A DNA stretch of 64,000 nt from Magnetovibrio sp. (GCA_026196495.1 JAPHSY010000032.1:1-64000), one strand, 5' to 3'; positions 28,845 through 38,639 are shown, counted from the first letter of the stretch. Made by a program: numbers and translations. The notes: generated by a model from the sequence alone, not told the origin.

Positions 28845-30935
28845 CTAATCCGAAGGCTCATCCCCATCACGCCCAGGCACGACAACTTCATCATAATTGA
28901 AATCGGGATCATAAAAACTGAAAGCCCCCTTGCCCATGCCTTTGACTTTATACATGGCCTTATCGGAACGTTCGATCAGCTCCACGGGGTGAGAGCCGTG
29001 TTCAGGGTACATTGCAATGCCAACAGAAGCACCCAGGTTAAGATTTACACCTTCATAAACAAAGGGAGCCTCCAAGGCTTCAAATATACCCTTCGCAACA
29101 ACTTCAACACTTTTTCGACCTTCAACTCCCAAAGCCATAATCAAAAACTCATCACCACCAAGTCGGGCAACAGTGTCACTTTCACGCACGCAATCAGTTA
29201 AGCGTTTGGCGATTTCTTGAAGGACAAAATCACCAGCCAAGTGTCCGTATGTATCGTTAACAGGTTTAAAACCATCCAAATCAATGAACATGATGCCCAA
29301 TTCAACTTGGTCGCGTTCGGCTTTGGGGATTGCTGTGGCAATACGGTCTTCCAACAACGCCCGGTTGGGCAGTCCAGTCAAAGCATCATAGTTGGCACGT
29401 TGATAAAGCTGTTCTTCACGTTCTTTTTGCTCAGTCGCATCTTTAAAGACGGCTACAAAATTTTCAATTTCACCTTGCTCATTTCGGATCACCGAAATGT
29501 TTTGATGCTGGACAAAAAGTTCACCATTTTTGCGGCGGTTCCATATTTCCCCCACCCAGTGCCCTTCGTGTTTCAGGTCTTTCCACAAATTATGATAGAA
29601 ATCTTCATCGTGACGGCCCGAGGACAAGAATTTTGGGTCATGACCTATGGCATCGTTCAGATCATATCCCGTAATTTTGCTAAAGGCAGGGTTGGCTGAA
29701 ATGATCCGATTGCCTGCATCCGAAATCAACATGCCCTGAGCCGACGTCTGAAACAAAGCCGTCGCAAGACGTTGTTCTCGCTCGGCTTCTTTACGGGCAT
29801 TGATGTCAGACAGCGTAATCACAACGCTTTCACCTAACTTCACCCCAATGATCCGCACCCAGCCCTGCATCGTTTTTTCATGATAGAGCTGCTCAAGATC
29901 AAATGGGGTACCTGTGTCCAAAGTCTGGATACAGTGCTTCATAACCCCCTGAGAAATCATATGCGGCATTTCCAAGCGGAACAAACGGCCCATCAATTCT
30001 GAACGGTTTCGTCCCAATATTTCTTCCGCACGACGATTAACGTGCGAAAAACTCAAATCCGCAATATGGTTGTTTGTATCGCGCACCCCTTGCAATACCA
30101 AGAAACCGTCCAAAGACGTTGCAAGAATACCGTCTACAAGATCTTTGCCACGCTGTGTTTGCATTTCGTCATATTTTTCAATGGAAATATCAACACCCGT
30201 GCCACGATACCCTTGAAATACATTATCTTTGTCAAATACGGGCAAACCGCTGATACGAAACCATTGCTCGCCACCACCAGCTTCCATGGCAGCGATGTAT
30301 TCAAAGTTATTGATGGGTTTGTGATCCTGAAGCTTCTTACGGTAAGTGCCCAATTTGGCATCAGAGTGCTGTTGCGATGTGTTAATCGCAATATCTTTAC
30401 CGATGGAATCCTCTGCATTGAGCCCGGTAATCGCCGTGAACTCATCAGATAGGTAAGTAAACGTCAGTTCTGGTCCCATTTCCCAAAACCAGTCGGCACC
30501 GGCAGCAGCAAAATCTTGAAAACGCTGCTCATTCAAACGCAATTCAGCTGCCATATGGGCGCGTTCTACAGAATAGCGAATGGCATGGCGCAACAAATTG
30601 CCGTCAAAAGCCCCTTTGATTAAGAAATCTTGGCACCCGCGCTTCAGGGCTTGTTTTGCAGTTGTCGTGTCCCCCGATGCGGTCAGGACAATGATCGCAA
30701 CATCTGGGGACTGTTCTCGGATTGCATCCAACGTTGCCATATCAACGGAATCAGGCAACATCAAATCCAGCAACACAATATCAAATTGGGCCACTTGTAA
30801 GGCGATGAGCGCCTCTGACAAGGTTGTTGCCTCAACGACATCGTAGGAATCACTGCGCCCTTCCCCCATATACCGGCGAATAATTTTTCTATTAATACTG
30901 CTATCTTCGACAAGAAGCGTGCGAATTGTAGGCAT
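28845..30935 (-). CDS. Response regulator diguanylate cyclase: REC + PAS repeats + GGDEF, 696 aa
   Basis: Cytoplasmic enzyme that should make cyclic di-GMP under control of phosphorylation and PAS signals. The receiver domain (1-125) has E10, D11 and phospho-acceptor D57 (VLLDLML). Three PAS-like segments follow: near 135-255 (WFWEMG ... GVDIS), 270-385, and a well-formed one near 395-515 (ISANPAFSKITGYDLNDAIGHDPKFLSSG). The GGDEF domain shows LTGLPNRALLEDR, DLDGFKPVNDTYGHLAGD, an intact GGDEF and the inhibitory I-site RESD five residues before it. No EAL domain. No cognate kinase is adjacent. Confidence 0.95.
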   Translation of the reverse strand: MPTIRTLLVEDSSINRKIIRRYMGEGRSDSYDVVEATTLSEALIALQVAQFDIVLLDLMLPDSVDMATLDAIREQSPDVAIIVLTASGDTTTAKQALKRGCQDFLIKGAFDGNLLRHAIRYSVERAHMAAELRLNEQRFQDFAAAGADWFWEMGPELTFTYLSDEFTAITGLNAEDSIGKDIAINTSQQHSDAKLGTYRKKLQDHKPINNFEYIAAMEAGGGEQWFRISGLPVFDKDNVFQGYRGTGVDISIEKYDEMQTQRGKDLVDGILATSLDGFLVLQGVRDTNNHIADLSFSHVNRRAEEILGRNRSELMGRLFRLEMPHMISQGVMKHCIQTLDTGTPFDLEQLYHEKTMQGWVRIIGVKLGESVVITLSDINARKEAEREQRLATALFQTSAQGMLISDAGNRIISANPAFSKITGYDLNDAIGHDPKFLSSGRHDEDFYHNLWKDLKHEGHWVGEIWNRRKNGELFVQHQNISVIRNEQGEIENFVAVFKDATEQKEREEQLYQRANYDALTGLPNRALLEDRIATAIPKAERDQVELGIMFIDLDGFKPVNDTYGHLAGDFVLQEIAKRLTDCVRESDTVARLGGDEFLIMALGVEGRKSVEVVAKGIFEALEAPFVYEGVNLNLGASVGIAMYPEHGSHPVELIERSDKAMYKVKGMGKGAFSFYDPDFNYDEVVVPGRDGDEPSD

Positions 30936-31041
30936 TGTTTCGGGGGGCCCTAAATGTACAGTCCTTATTTACATACCATTTTATACAGCCTTGGATACAC
31001 TACATAGTTTTGTGTATGGGCCGTTTTCATCTGCGCTTTCC

Positions 31042-32643
31042 TCACTTTTGAGGTCCCTGTATTAATGTCAAAGTCTTCGGCGGTAAGTTTTGAAGTGTAT
31101 AACCACGCCTTAAATCTTTGACCTCACTCAATACAGCACCTTGAGTGGCAATCGTGGCAATGATCGGGGCTTGAACAGCTTGATTTGCATTCCAGCGCGT
31201 AAAACACAGTAAGTAATCAGCCTGATCCAAAGTTTGCACAATAGTGGCGTATTGATCCAAATATGGCTCTGCAGAGGGTTGCGGGCCACACACAAAAACC
31301 GTGTAAGCCCCTTCATCACCTTGACGTAATTTGGTTAAGGCATGAGCAGCATCTTTGTAGCTCACCGCCCAATAATCCAGTTCATAACGCCCCTGCACCC
31401 CATCTGTCCCGCCCGCATACATGTTGTAAACGACATAAGTATAAGGGAAGCTGGTGATGATGCGCGCACCACTGATCGCCACACCAACACTGATCGCCAC
31501 AATAACAAATTTGGATGGCTTGATCCAAGTAAGGCCCAGGGCCACCAACACCCCCATGGGCGGGACAACGAATAAGAAGTGGCGGATACCATCATAATGT
31601 ACAGCCCCAGATAGCACACTATAGAGAGGTGGGAAAAACGCCCCCAACATCAGCACCATTAAACCAAAGCCAAGCTTACGATCTCCTGCTCTGATCGCTT
31701 TTGTCCACGCAATTACGGCCCAAGGCACGCTGATGACAAGTCCCAACAACAGGATTTCGGGCAGTTTAACGCCGAACGATAAGGGCCAGTAAAACCATGG
31801 TATTTGATTGGATGGATAGGTATTACCCGCCAACAGAACATCAATGACAAAATCAAAATTTGACGTCTGAAGCAGACTAAACAGCATCAAATGGAGCGGT
31901 GCCTCCCATGAGCGCGGCCACAGCGCAAACGTCAGTATAAAGGCCGGAATAGCGACCAAAAACAACGTCCGTGCGATAGAAGCCACTTCAGGTATTCGTC
32001 CTGATATGGGGGAACGTGCATGACGCCACAAATAATGTTGAGCCAACAGCACGCCTAAATAGGCCACCACCAACACCCCACCAATACGCACCCCCATGGC
32101 ACATCCGAGGGCAACGCCCAGCCACACTGCTGTGGTCAACTTAACTTCTGGGAATTGCTCAAAGCTCAACACCGCCAAGTACAATGCCCAGATGTAGGCA
32201 GCTGCAAAGGGAATGTCTTTGGCATTGATGAACATATGGCCGACATAACTCGGCGTCGTTACCAACAACACCAAAGCCAAAAAACCAACCGTGGCCCCGC
32301 CCAGATATCGCCCAAAACGCCATACCCCAATTAGTCCAACTAAGCCCGTTAATGACGTCAACAGGTGGCGCGTGTCTTGTGGTGCAAACGGCAGAATTCG
32401 CACGAAAGCCTGGGCTATCGTATCGAACAAGCCGCCATACAGTGGCAAGTTGTTGTACGTCAGTGCGCGTTGGTCATCGAAACCCGAAGAGAAATAGGCC
32501 AAGATCATATCGCCATAAATGCTTTGAAAATGATCATCCCAAGCTTGGCCCGGTGTTTGAAACCCCAGCACAATCCACAATAATGTACCCGCCAATACGC
32601 CAACGGATAATTTATCAAAGGTGTTGAGGGTTCTAAGTGCCAT
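31042..32643 (-). CDS. GT-C fold glycosyltransferase-like membrane protein, 533 aa
   Basis: Polytopic inner-membrane protein with about eleven hydrophobic segments. The first extracytoplasmic loop has the acidic pair WDDHFQSIYGD, as in ArnT/PMT-type (GT39, PMT_2) enzymes that use polyprenyl-linked sugars. A second loop carries YVGHMFINAKDIPFAAAYIWALYLA. The C-terminal soluble part (about 400-533) has no motif I recognise. The donor and acceptor are unknown, and no glycan cluster is next to it. The ATG at 32643 lacks a clear Shine-Dalgarno, so the start is less sure than the body. Confidence 0.75.
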   Translation of the reverse strand: MALRTLNTFDKLSVGVLAGTLLWIVLGFQTPGQAWDDHFQSIYGDMILAYFSSGFDDQRALTYNNLPLYGGLFDTIAQAFVRILPFAPQDTRHLLTSLTGLVGLIGVWRFGRYLGGATVGFLALVLLVTTPSYVGHMFINAKDIPFAAAYIWALYLAVLSFEQFPEVKLTTAVWLGVALGCAMGVRIGGVLVVAYLGVLLAQHYLWRHARSPISGRIPEVASIARTLFLVAIPAFILTFALWPRSWEAPLHLMLFSLLQTSNFDFVIDVLLAGNTYPSNQIPWFYWPLSFGVKLPEILLLGLVISVPWAVIAWTKAIRAGDRKLGFGLMVLMLGAFFPPLYSVLSGAVHYDGIRHFLFVVPPMGVLVALGLTWIKPSKFVIVAISVGVAISGARIITSFPYTYVVYNMYAGGTDGVQGRYELDYWAVSYKDAAHALTKLRQGDEGAYTVFVCGPQPSAEPYLDQYATIVQTLDQADYLLCFTRWNANQAVQAPIIATIATQGAVLSEVKDLRRGYTLQNLPPKTLTLIQGPQK

Positions 32644-32689
32644 GACCGTGACGCTAACGTATTGAAGACATAGACGTCTAGCTTTCCCA

Positions 32690-32728
32690 TAAAAAAACGG
32701 AGCGCGGTGATGAGCGCGCTCCGTTTAC
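32690..32728 (-). terminator. Rho-independent terminator after the 62-aa membrane protein
   Basis: Perfect 12-bp arms at 32695-32706 and 32715-32726 (AAACGGAGCGCG and its complement), loop 8, followed on the minus strand by seven T. Confidence 0.92.
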
Positions 32729-32746
32729 GGTTTGATCTGTTTGCGG

Positions 32747-32935
32747 CTAAGCTTGATTGCCCATCATAGCCTTTGCCACGATAATGGATACAGGAATGGC
32801 CAACGCTGTACCAATCGCAACGGAGCCAATCACGCCCGTTGCATTGTTAAGTCCAAGCGGCAATGTCAATGCCAACAAAACCAAAATTCCTGACAACGTA
32901 ACCATTGCCATTAAGAAAACAACAAATCGTAACAT
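32747..32935 (-). CDS. Small two-helix membrane protein, 62 aa
   Basis: Begins MLRFVVFLMAMVTLSGILVLLAL and ends with a second helix and PVSIIVAKAMMGNQA. This two-helix shape with a final ALPVSxxVAK motif matches a family often mislabelled CTP synthetase in alphaproteobacteria; it has no enzyme domain. The ATG at 32935 has GGAGG 10 nt upstream; a GTG at 32953 is the alternative. It has its own terminator. Function unknown. Confidence 0.72.
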   Translation of the reverse strand: MLRFVVFLMAMVTLSGILVLLALTLPLGLNNATGVIGSVAIGTALAIPVSIIVAKAMMGNQA

Positions 32936-33028
32936 GATCTTTTGACCTCCCACTGGTCGTTATAAGAATCGTCTATATAACAAACAGTAGCAAAACATCC
33001 AATGCGTGCAAACATTTGAACCAAAAAC

Positions 33029-33829
33029 CTAACCAAGCAATCCCTCTAGGGTATTTGACAACGGCTTGATAACATTACGATCAGACCAGTACTGCCCGTG
33101 GCTCAATGGGTTCCAGCTTGTAATCAGTCCCCCGGCATTGATGTCGTGATCATTGGCAATTTCAAAAGTTTTTCCCAATTGGCGAACGGGCCATCCTAAA
33201 GCATCATCGGGATCGTAATAATTGTCCCATTTGAAGTCACCATGAGGCTTAGAAAAGCATTTTCGTGTTGTCATACCACCAACAAAAATCGGAATATTGC
33301 ACCCCGTGGTGATGAGATGCTTAAGGCTTTTCAGCTTCAAAAATTTAAGCTCATCGGGTGCGATACCATCCGTGTTTTTAAAGATGTTCTTTCCTTTTTG
33401 CGCATCCCATAGATAATTAGAAATGACTTGGCAGCCCAAGGATTGCGCAATAATCACAACATGCTTGTCATTTACATTTTTCAAATCTCGATAAGCTCTT
33501 TTCAGCTTCATTTGAATGGCTTTTTGTGCTGCTAGGTATGTTCCCTCACCTCTCTGGGCACTGTGTTCCAATGAACTGGCATCACTGAAACTGTACAGGA
33601 AGAATTTTCTCAAACGTGAGCTATCGATATCGTTGTTTGGTTCACCATTTACGTCCTTCCACAAGGCATCCTGCGGTTTTTGCATGGCTGGGGCGTATTG
33701 AACATTTTGAAACGAAATCTGGCTCCATCTGTCCCCCAATCTCTTTTTTAAACCTTTTTCAAGATCGCCAAAGTAGTTCGGCTTTATTTTCCCCATTCCA
33801 TGCAGGGTGACTAAAGCTACCTTTTTCAT
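33029..33829 (-). CDS. Alpha/beta hydrolase-like protein with AQSLG elbow, 266 aa
   Basis: Starts ALVTLHGMGKIKPNYFGDLEKGL, an oxyanion-hole HGMG of the alpha/beta hydrolase type. The nucleophile elbow after a beta strand (HVVIIAQSLGCQVISNYLW) reads A-Q-S-L-G instead of G-x-S-x-G, serine near residue 129. Acid and base candidates are YYDPDDALGW and NPLSHGQYWSD. No signal peptide. The protein looks like a cytosolic lipase or esterase relative; the substrate is unknown. Upstream and downstream genes are unrelated. The sequence is lysine-rich compared with its neighbours. Confidence 0.7.
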   Translation of the reverse strand: MKKVALVTLHGMGKIKPNYFGDLEKGLKKRLGDRWSQISFQNVQYAPAMQKPQDALWKDVNGEPNNDIDSSRLRKFFLYSFSDASSLEHSAQRGEGTYLAAQKAIQMKLKRAYRDLKNVNDKHVVIIAQSLGCQVISNYLWDAQKGKNIFKNTDGIAPDELKFLKLKSLKHLITTGCNIPIFVGGMTTRKCFSKPHGDFKWDNYYDPDDALGWPVRQLGKTFEIANDHDINAGGLITSWNPLSHGQYWSDRNVIKPLSNTLEGLLG

Positions 33830-34066
33830 GACATACCCCCTTTCCGCTTCTCACAAAATATAACGTTGTCCTCCATATGTAATTTTCAACCATTTATTGC
33901 ATTTTGATGTTATCGAGATGTTGCACAGACATTTCAAACTTTGCCGTATTCCTCACTTGCTCTGAAACCGCCCCCCTTTTATGATGCCGAGCATTCTTAA
34001 GGGGACGAATGATTCCCTTGAGTTTTCTTATGTTTTTGCCCCCTGTTATTAGGATAAATCGCCGTC

Positions 34067-35959
34067 ATGCTCGAATTCATGCGCAAGTCCGCAAACACCA
34101 TCTTCATCAAAGCCTTTTTGGGCCTTTTGGTGCTCAGTTTCGCCGTCTGGGGGATTGGCGATATTTTTAGGGGGCGCGCGGACCAAGTTACAGTGGCAAC
34201 CGTCGGGGAAACCAACATTCCTGTTGATTACTACCGTGCTCAGTATTTACGTGAACTCGAACGCATGTCACAGGTGTTTGGTCAGCAAGTCACCCCTGAA
34301 ATGGCAAAGGCCATGGGCTTGGGCGTGATGATCGCAAGCCGCATTGTCCAAGAAACCCTCGTCAATGAAGGTGCACGCGAGTTGGGCGTCTACATTTCAG
34401 ACACTCAAATATTGGATGCCATACACCGGTCCCCAGAATTCAAGAACGAAGCTGGCCAATTTGATCGCAATGTTTTCAGGTCCAGATTGACCCAAGCTGG
34501 CTTTACTGAAGATCGTTATGTTGGTTTTGTACGTGAGAATATGTCTCGCAACCAATACTTGGCCCCGGTTCAAAGCGGTGCAACACCACCCAAAACTTTG
34601 GTCGATGCACTTTACGTCCATGCCCAAGAGCAACGCACAGCCGATGTTATCCGCATTGATCACGTCAAATTGACCAACGTACCCGCTCCGTCTGAAGAAC
34701 AGCTGAAAACGTACCACACGGAAAATTCAGGCCAATTCATGGCGCCGGAATATCGCAAGTTGACCGCCATCGTGTTGAAAAGTGAAGACCTCACCAATAC
34801 CATTGAGGTTACGGAAGACGACATTCAAAAAGCCTATGACGAACGCGAAGCCGACTACTTAACGCCGGAAAAACGCACACTCCGTCAAGTGTTGGTCAAA
34901 GACGAAGAAAGTGCCAACAAAGCCAAAGCCCTGTTGGATGGTGGAAAGCCGCTGGCCGCTGTTGTTACCGAAGTGGGGGCAAACCCGGCGATGACCAACA
35001 TTGGTGAATTCACCAGTGCCGATGCCGCAAACCTATCTCCCGACATTGCAACTGCGGTATTTGCCCTTAAAAACGGTGGTATTTCAGCACCACTGCAAAG
35101 CCCCTTGGGCTGGCATGTATTTGAAGTGGTCGACATTACTGCGCAAATCGTGAAGCCATTGGCGGATGTACGCGATGACTTGGCACAGGCCGTCAAATTG
35201 GACCGTGCTCTGAACGTGCTGTTCGAACAGTCCAATGAAATTGAGGACAAACTCGGCGGCGGCATGACTTTTGAAGAAGCTGCTACAGCATCAGGCTTAA
35301 AAACCGTTCATGTTCCTGCTGTTGATGCTCAAGGTCTGACCCCAGAAGGTATTCCAGCTAAACTTCCATATCTTAATGAAGTTGTTGCCGAAGGCTTTAA
35401 GCTTGGCGAGGGCCAAGATAGCGCCATGACCGAAGCCGGAGATTCCCAAGCGTTCTTCGTGGTACGTGTAGACGGTGTCACCACCCCAGCCTTGCGTCCC
35501 TTGGACACGGTTAAGAAAGAAGTCACGCAAGCTTGGGACGCCAAAGCCCGCGGTGAGCTGGCTGCTGATCTTGCAAAAACCATTACGGATCGCATGAATA
35601 CAGGTGAAAAAGCGGCTGATATTGCTAAGGCTTTTGGCCTCACCGCTTCAACAACCAAGCCAATGACACGTGAAGGTATTGGTATGGAAGTCAACGCCAT
35701 GCCGGCAACATTATTGGTTAAGCTATTTGAATTGAAACAAGGTGATGCCGCATCGGAAGAAGGTACGGGTGCACATACAGTCGCACGCGTGAACACCATC
35801 ACCACGGCCACCGTTGACCCGCAAAGCACAGATTACAAATCGGTTCGGGACAAAACCGTTGGCGACATTCAGACCGATTTGCTGACCCAGTTGACCCAAG
35901 CTTTGGAAGGCAAGTACAGCGTTTCCATCAACCAACAAGTCATCGACCAAGCTTATTGA
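34067..35959 (+). CDS. ppiD: Periplasmic peptidyl-prolyl isomerase PpiD/SurA type, 630 aa
   Basis: Inner-membrane-anchored periplasmic chaperone that helps fold exported proteins. One N-terminal helix (about 14-33, FIKAFLGLLVLSFAVWGIGD) is followed by the SurA-N-like helical region (IPVDYYRAQYLRELERM). A parvulin-type domain lies near 250-360 (RTLRQVLVKDEESANKAKALL ... LQSPLGWHVFEVVDI). Length is typical. The ATG at 34067 has AGGA 12 nt upstream; an ATG four codons later is possible. Its stop overlaps the region just before trpE, a gene pair conserved in alphaproteobacteria. Confidence 0.93.
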   Translation: MLEFMRKSANTIFIKAFLGLLVLSFAVWGIGDIFRGRADQVTVATVGETNIPVDYYRAQYLRELERMSQVFGQQVTPEMAKAMGLGVMIASRIVQETLVNEGARELGVYISDTQILDAIHRSPEFKNEAGQFDRNVFRSRLTQAGFTEDRYVGFVRENMSRNQYLAPVQSGATPPKTLVDALYVHAQEQRTADVIRIDHVKLTNVPAPSEEQLKTYHTENSGQFMAPEYRKLTAIVLKSEDLTNTIEVTEDDIQKAYDEREADYLTPEKRTLRQVLVKDEESANKAKALLDGGKPLAAVVTEVGANPAMTNIGEFTSADAANLSPDIATAVFALKNGGISAPLQSPLGWHVFEVVDITAQIVKPLADVRDDLAQAVKLDRALNVLFEQSNEIEDKLGGGMTFEEAATASGLKTVHVPAVDAQGLTPEGIPAKLPYLNEVVAEGFKLGEGQDSAMTEAGDSQAFFVVRVDGVTTPALRPLDTVKKEVTQAWDAKARGELAADLAKTITDRMNTGEKAADIAKAFGLTASTTKPMTREGIGMEVNAMPATLLVKLFELKQGDAASEEGTGAHTVARVNTITTATVDPQSTDYKSVRDKTVGDIQTDLLTQLTQALEGKYSVSINQQVIDQAY

Positions 35960-35976
35960 TCCAGGATCACATACAC

Positions 35977-37494
35977 ATGGATTTAACCCCTGATCAATCG
36001 GCCTTTGAACAGACCTACAACAAGGGTCATGCACAAGTTGTATGGACCACGTTGTTGGGTGATTTAGACACCCCGGTTTCGGCCTACATGAAGCTGGTGG
36101 GGGCCGACCAATTGGGCTTTTTGCTGGAATCCGTGGAAGGCGGTGCCAATCGCGGACGCTATTCCTTTGTCGGTTGTCGCCCGGACCTCATCTGGCGCGC
36201 CACAGGTGAGCAGGCCGAGATCAACCGCAATGCCTTAGAAGACGCGAACACCTTTGCCACCTGCCCCGTGGCTGAAGAACACGGCACATTGAAATCCCTG
36301 CGCGCTTTGCTGGCCGAAAGCCGCATTGATATGCCCGAAGATCTCCCCCCCATGGCTGCGGGCCTGATCGGTTATCTGTCCTATGACAGTGTGCGCTTGG
36401 TTGAAAATATCCCCAATAACAACCCAGACGTCTTGAATGTACCGGATGGTTTATTCTTGCGCCCAACCGTGATTACCATTTTTGACAATGCATCCGATAA
36501 CGTCTTTGTGGTGACACCGGTTTATCCCGCAGATGGCGTTAATGCGGAACAAGCATACGATGCTGCACAGGATCGACTGGGTCGCACCATTTCAGATTTT
36601 GAAAGTGCGTTGCCGCCTCAACCCGTTCAGCAAAATACTTTGGACCTACCCGAACCACAGTCCAATATGGAGAAATCCGCCTTCTTCAATATGGTTGACA
36701 AAGCCAAGGAATACATCTTGGCGGGTGATATCTTCCAGGTGGTTTTGAGCCAACGTTTCAAACTTCCGTTTAGCTTGCCGCCGTTTGCATTTTACCGTTC
36801 TTTGCGGCGTATCAACCCTGCTCCGTTCTTATTCTATTTGAACTTTGGCGGTTTTCAGGTTGCGGGGTCCAGCCCCGAAATTTTGGTCCGTTTGCGTGAT
36901 GGCACCGTGACCATCCGCCCCATTGCCGGAACACGTCCACGTGGCGCGACTGTGGCCGAAGATAAAGCCTTAGAAGAAGATTTGCTGGCCGATCCTAAAG
37001 AACGTGCTGAACACTTGATGCTATTGGACCTGGGCCGTAATGATGTTGGCCGTGTTGCCAAAGTCGGTACCATCAACGTCACAGATAGCTACATGATTGA
37101 ACGCTATAGCCACGTTATGCACATCGTTTCCAACGTCGAAGGTAAAATTGCCGATGGGAAAGATGCGATTGATGCCCTTTATGCAGGTTTTCCAGCAGGG
37201 ACAGTGTCCGGTGCCCCTAAGGTCCGGGCCATGGAAATCATCGATGAATTGGAGCCTGAAAAACGTGGAATTTATGCCGGATGTATTGGTTATTTCGGTG
37301 CCGACGGAGAAATGGATACCTGTATTGCACTGCGTACAGCCGTTATCAAAGATGGCTGGCTCTATGCACAAGCTGGCGGCGGTGTGGTGACCGACTCAAC
37401 CCCATTGGGTGAATTTGATGAGAGCTGCAACAAAGCCAAAGCTTTGATCCGTGCTGCACAAGAAGCTGTACGCTACGCTCGGCGCAACAACTAA
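35977..37494 (+). CDS. trpE: Anthranilate synthase component I, 505 aa
   Basis: Makes anthranilate from chorismate, the first step of tryptophan synthesis, with TrpG supplying ammonia. The N-terminal region contains the feedback-site ESVEGGANRGRYSF. The chorismate-binding domain has IFQVVLSQRF, NPAPFLFYL, SSPEILVR, PIAGTRPRG, LLDLGRNDVGRV, FPAGTVSGAPKVRAMEII and the closing GGGVVTDSTP. The ATG at 35977 follows AGGA; a TTG at 35956 overlapping the ppiD stop is less likely. It is followed by a strong terminator, so it is transcriptionally cut off from trpG 6.8 kb away. Confidence 0.97.
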   Translation: MDLTPDQSAFEQTYNKGHAQVVWTTLLGDLDTPVSAYMKLVGADQLGFLLESVEGGANRGRYSFVGCRPDLIWRATGEQAEINRNALEDANTFATCPVAEEHGTLKSLRALLAESRIDMPEDLPPMAAGLIGYLSYDSVRLVENIPNNNPDVLNVPDGLFLRPTVITIFDNASDNVFVVTPVYPADGVNAEQAYDAAQDRLGRTISDFESALPPQPVQQNTLDLPEPQSNMEKSAFFNMVDKAKEYILAGDIFQVVLSQRFKLPFSLPPFAFYRSLRRINPAPFLFYLNFGGFQVAGSSPEILVRLRDGTVTIRPIAGTRPRGATVAEDKALEEDLLADPKERAEHLMLLDLGRNDVGRVAKVGTINVTDSYMIERYSHVMHIVSNVEGKIADGKDAIDALYAGFPAGTVSGAPKVRAMEIIDELEPEKRGIYAGCIGYFGADGEMDTCIALRTAVIKDGWLYAQAGGGVVTDSTPLGEFDESCNKAKALIRAAQEAVRYARRNN

Positions 37495-37511
37495 CTCACT
37501 AATTTAAAAGC

Positions 37512-37550
37512 AAACCGGGGGCATGCATAAGGCATCCCCCCGGTTTTTTT
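37512..37550 (+). terminator. Rho-independent terminator after trpE
   Basis: Arms AACCGGGGG...ATGC and GCAT...CCCCCGGTT around a short loop, followed by seven T (37544-37550). It also partly serves the convergent 47-residue gene. Confidence 0.9.
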
Positions 37551-37565
37551 ATACTTTTTAGCTGA

Positions 37566-37709
37566 TTAGCCGCAAACTGCAGGATTGGGTTCCACAGATG
37601 CGACACATGCGAAGCCACGCGCCAAAGCTCTTAGGAGCAAATACGCAAATACGCCAGTTGTAGCGATGGCAAAAATGCCCAGAGCCCAAATCAATAAAAA
37701 TGCAAACAT
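37566..37709 (-). CDS. Small single-helix membrane protein, 47 aa
   Basis: Read directly from the minus strand: MFAFLLIWALGIFAIATTGVF opens the protein, followed by AYLLLRALARGFACVASVEP and a short end NPAVCG. One hydrophobic helix (2-28), then two cysteines (C34, C46) on the far side. An AAAGGAA Shine-Dalgarno lies 7 nt before the ATG at 37709; an ATG two codons earlier is too close to it. It is convergent with trpE and shares its terminator. No family recognised. Cytochrome-oxidase-like or copper-site accessory subunits have such shapes, but this is only a hint. Confidence 0.55.
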   Translation of the reverse strand: MFAFLLIWALGIFAIATTGVFAYLLLRALARGFACVASVEPNPAVCG

Positions 37710-37857
37710 GTTCATTTCCTTTCGGGGTAACGAATCAAGGTCTTTATATTAGTTAACTATAATATAGTCACCTTAATCAATTATTACACCCCCCGCAAGG
37801 ACATATTAGACATTCCTTATATGCATGGCTTATGAAGGGATTATGAATTGTTATTGG

Positions 37858-37899
37858 CAAAAATTTAGGCCCCACTCCAAATTGGTGCAGGGCCTAAAG
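37858..37899 (-). terminator. Rho-independent terminator after the exported coiled-coil gene
   Basis: Arms of 9 bp at 37864-37872 and 37890-37898 (TTTAGGCCC/GGGCCTAAA) with further pairing in the loop, followed on the minus strand by five T. Confidence 0.8.
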
Positions 37900-37923
37900 T
37901 ATACAGAATATAATGGTATGGGT

Positions 37924-38628
37924 TTATAGACCACCTAAAACAGCGCCAATCGACTTCCCAGTTTGCGCAGCAATCCGCGCCTCAATCATTCGGCACGCAC
38001 CGATGGCAATGGCATAGTTGGTTTCAGCCTCAGTCATGGCACGGAAATGATCCCCAATGGGCACATCGCGGGTTTCATCGTAACGCTGTTGCGCCTCCAA
38101 CATAATCAATCGCTGTTCTTGCCATTTTGATTGCGCCACTTGTAAAGCAGACCATGCCTCGGCTTGCGCTTTGATCAGATCAGCAGACACCCCAACAGGC
38201 ACAGCAGGTTTGGCCATCGGGGCATCCGGGATCATCACTAAATTTTCAGCAAATTCGATTCCTGAAATTTGTTCCAGTTTGAGGCGCAAAGCCATATTGG
38301 CTTCCAATTTTGCTTCCCGCTCGGCCGCAATATCTTTGGCTGTTTTCTCACGCTTCGCAATCTCATCAGCCCCCATTTCTGCGCGCTGAGCCCGTTGAAT
38401 GGCAAACATGGCACCTGTACGGCGTTCGTTCATATGCTGCACGATCGATTCCGATACGTGCAGTTCGTAATAGACTTCTAATGCTGCCAATTTCTTTTCA
38501 TTGGGGGCATCACCCATCAGGGCCAACATCTCAACATCAGTTTGCGGTGTTTGAGCCCATGATGGGGCCGTCCCAAAAGTGAAGGACAACACAACAGCAA
38601 CCCAAGCAAATTTGAAGATTGTGTTCAT
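37924..38628 (-). CDS. Exported coiled-coil protein of unknown function, 234 aa
   Basis: A signal peptide covers about residues 1-26 (hydrophobic core, then SWA before QTPQTD). The mature part is almost all charged helix with KREKTAKDIAAEREAKLEANMALRL, predicted to form coiled coil, and ends with a GACRMIEARIAAQTGKS helix. The ATG at 38628 has GGAGG at 6 nt. It overlaps no motif I know. The preceding gene, an exported thioredoxin-like protein, ends 11 nt upstream of this start, so the two are co-transcribed and may cooperate in the periplasm. Confidence 0.72.
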   Translation of the reverse strand: MNTIFKFAWVAVVLSFTFGTAPSWAQTPQTDVEMLALMGDAPNEKKLAALEVYYELHVSESIVQHMNERRTGAMFAIQRAQRAEMGADEIAKREKTAKDIAAEREAKLEANMALRLKLEQISGIEFAENLVMIPDAPMAKPAVPVGVSADLIKAQAEAWSALQVAQSKWQEQRLIMLEAQQRYDETRDVPIGDHFRAMTEAETNYAIAIGACRMIEARIAAQTGKSIGAVLGGL

Positions 38629-38639
38629 AATCATCCTCC

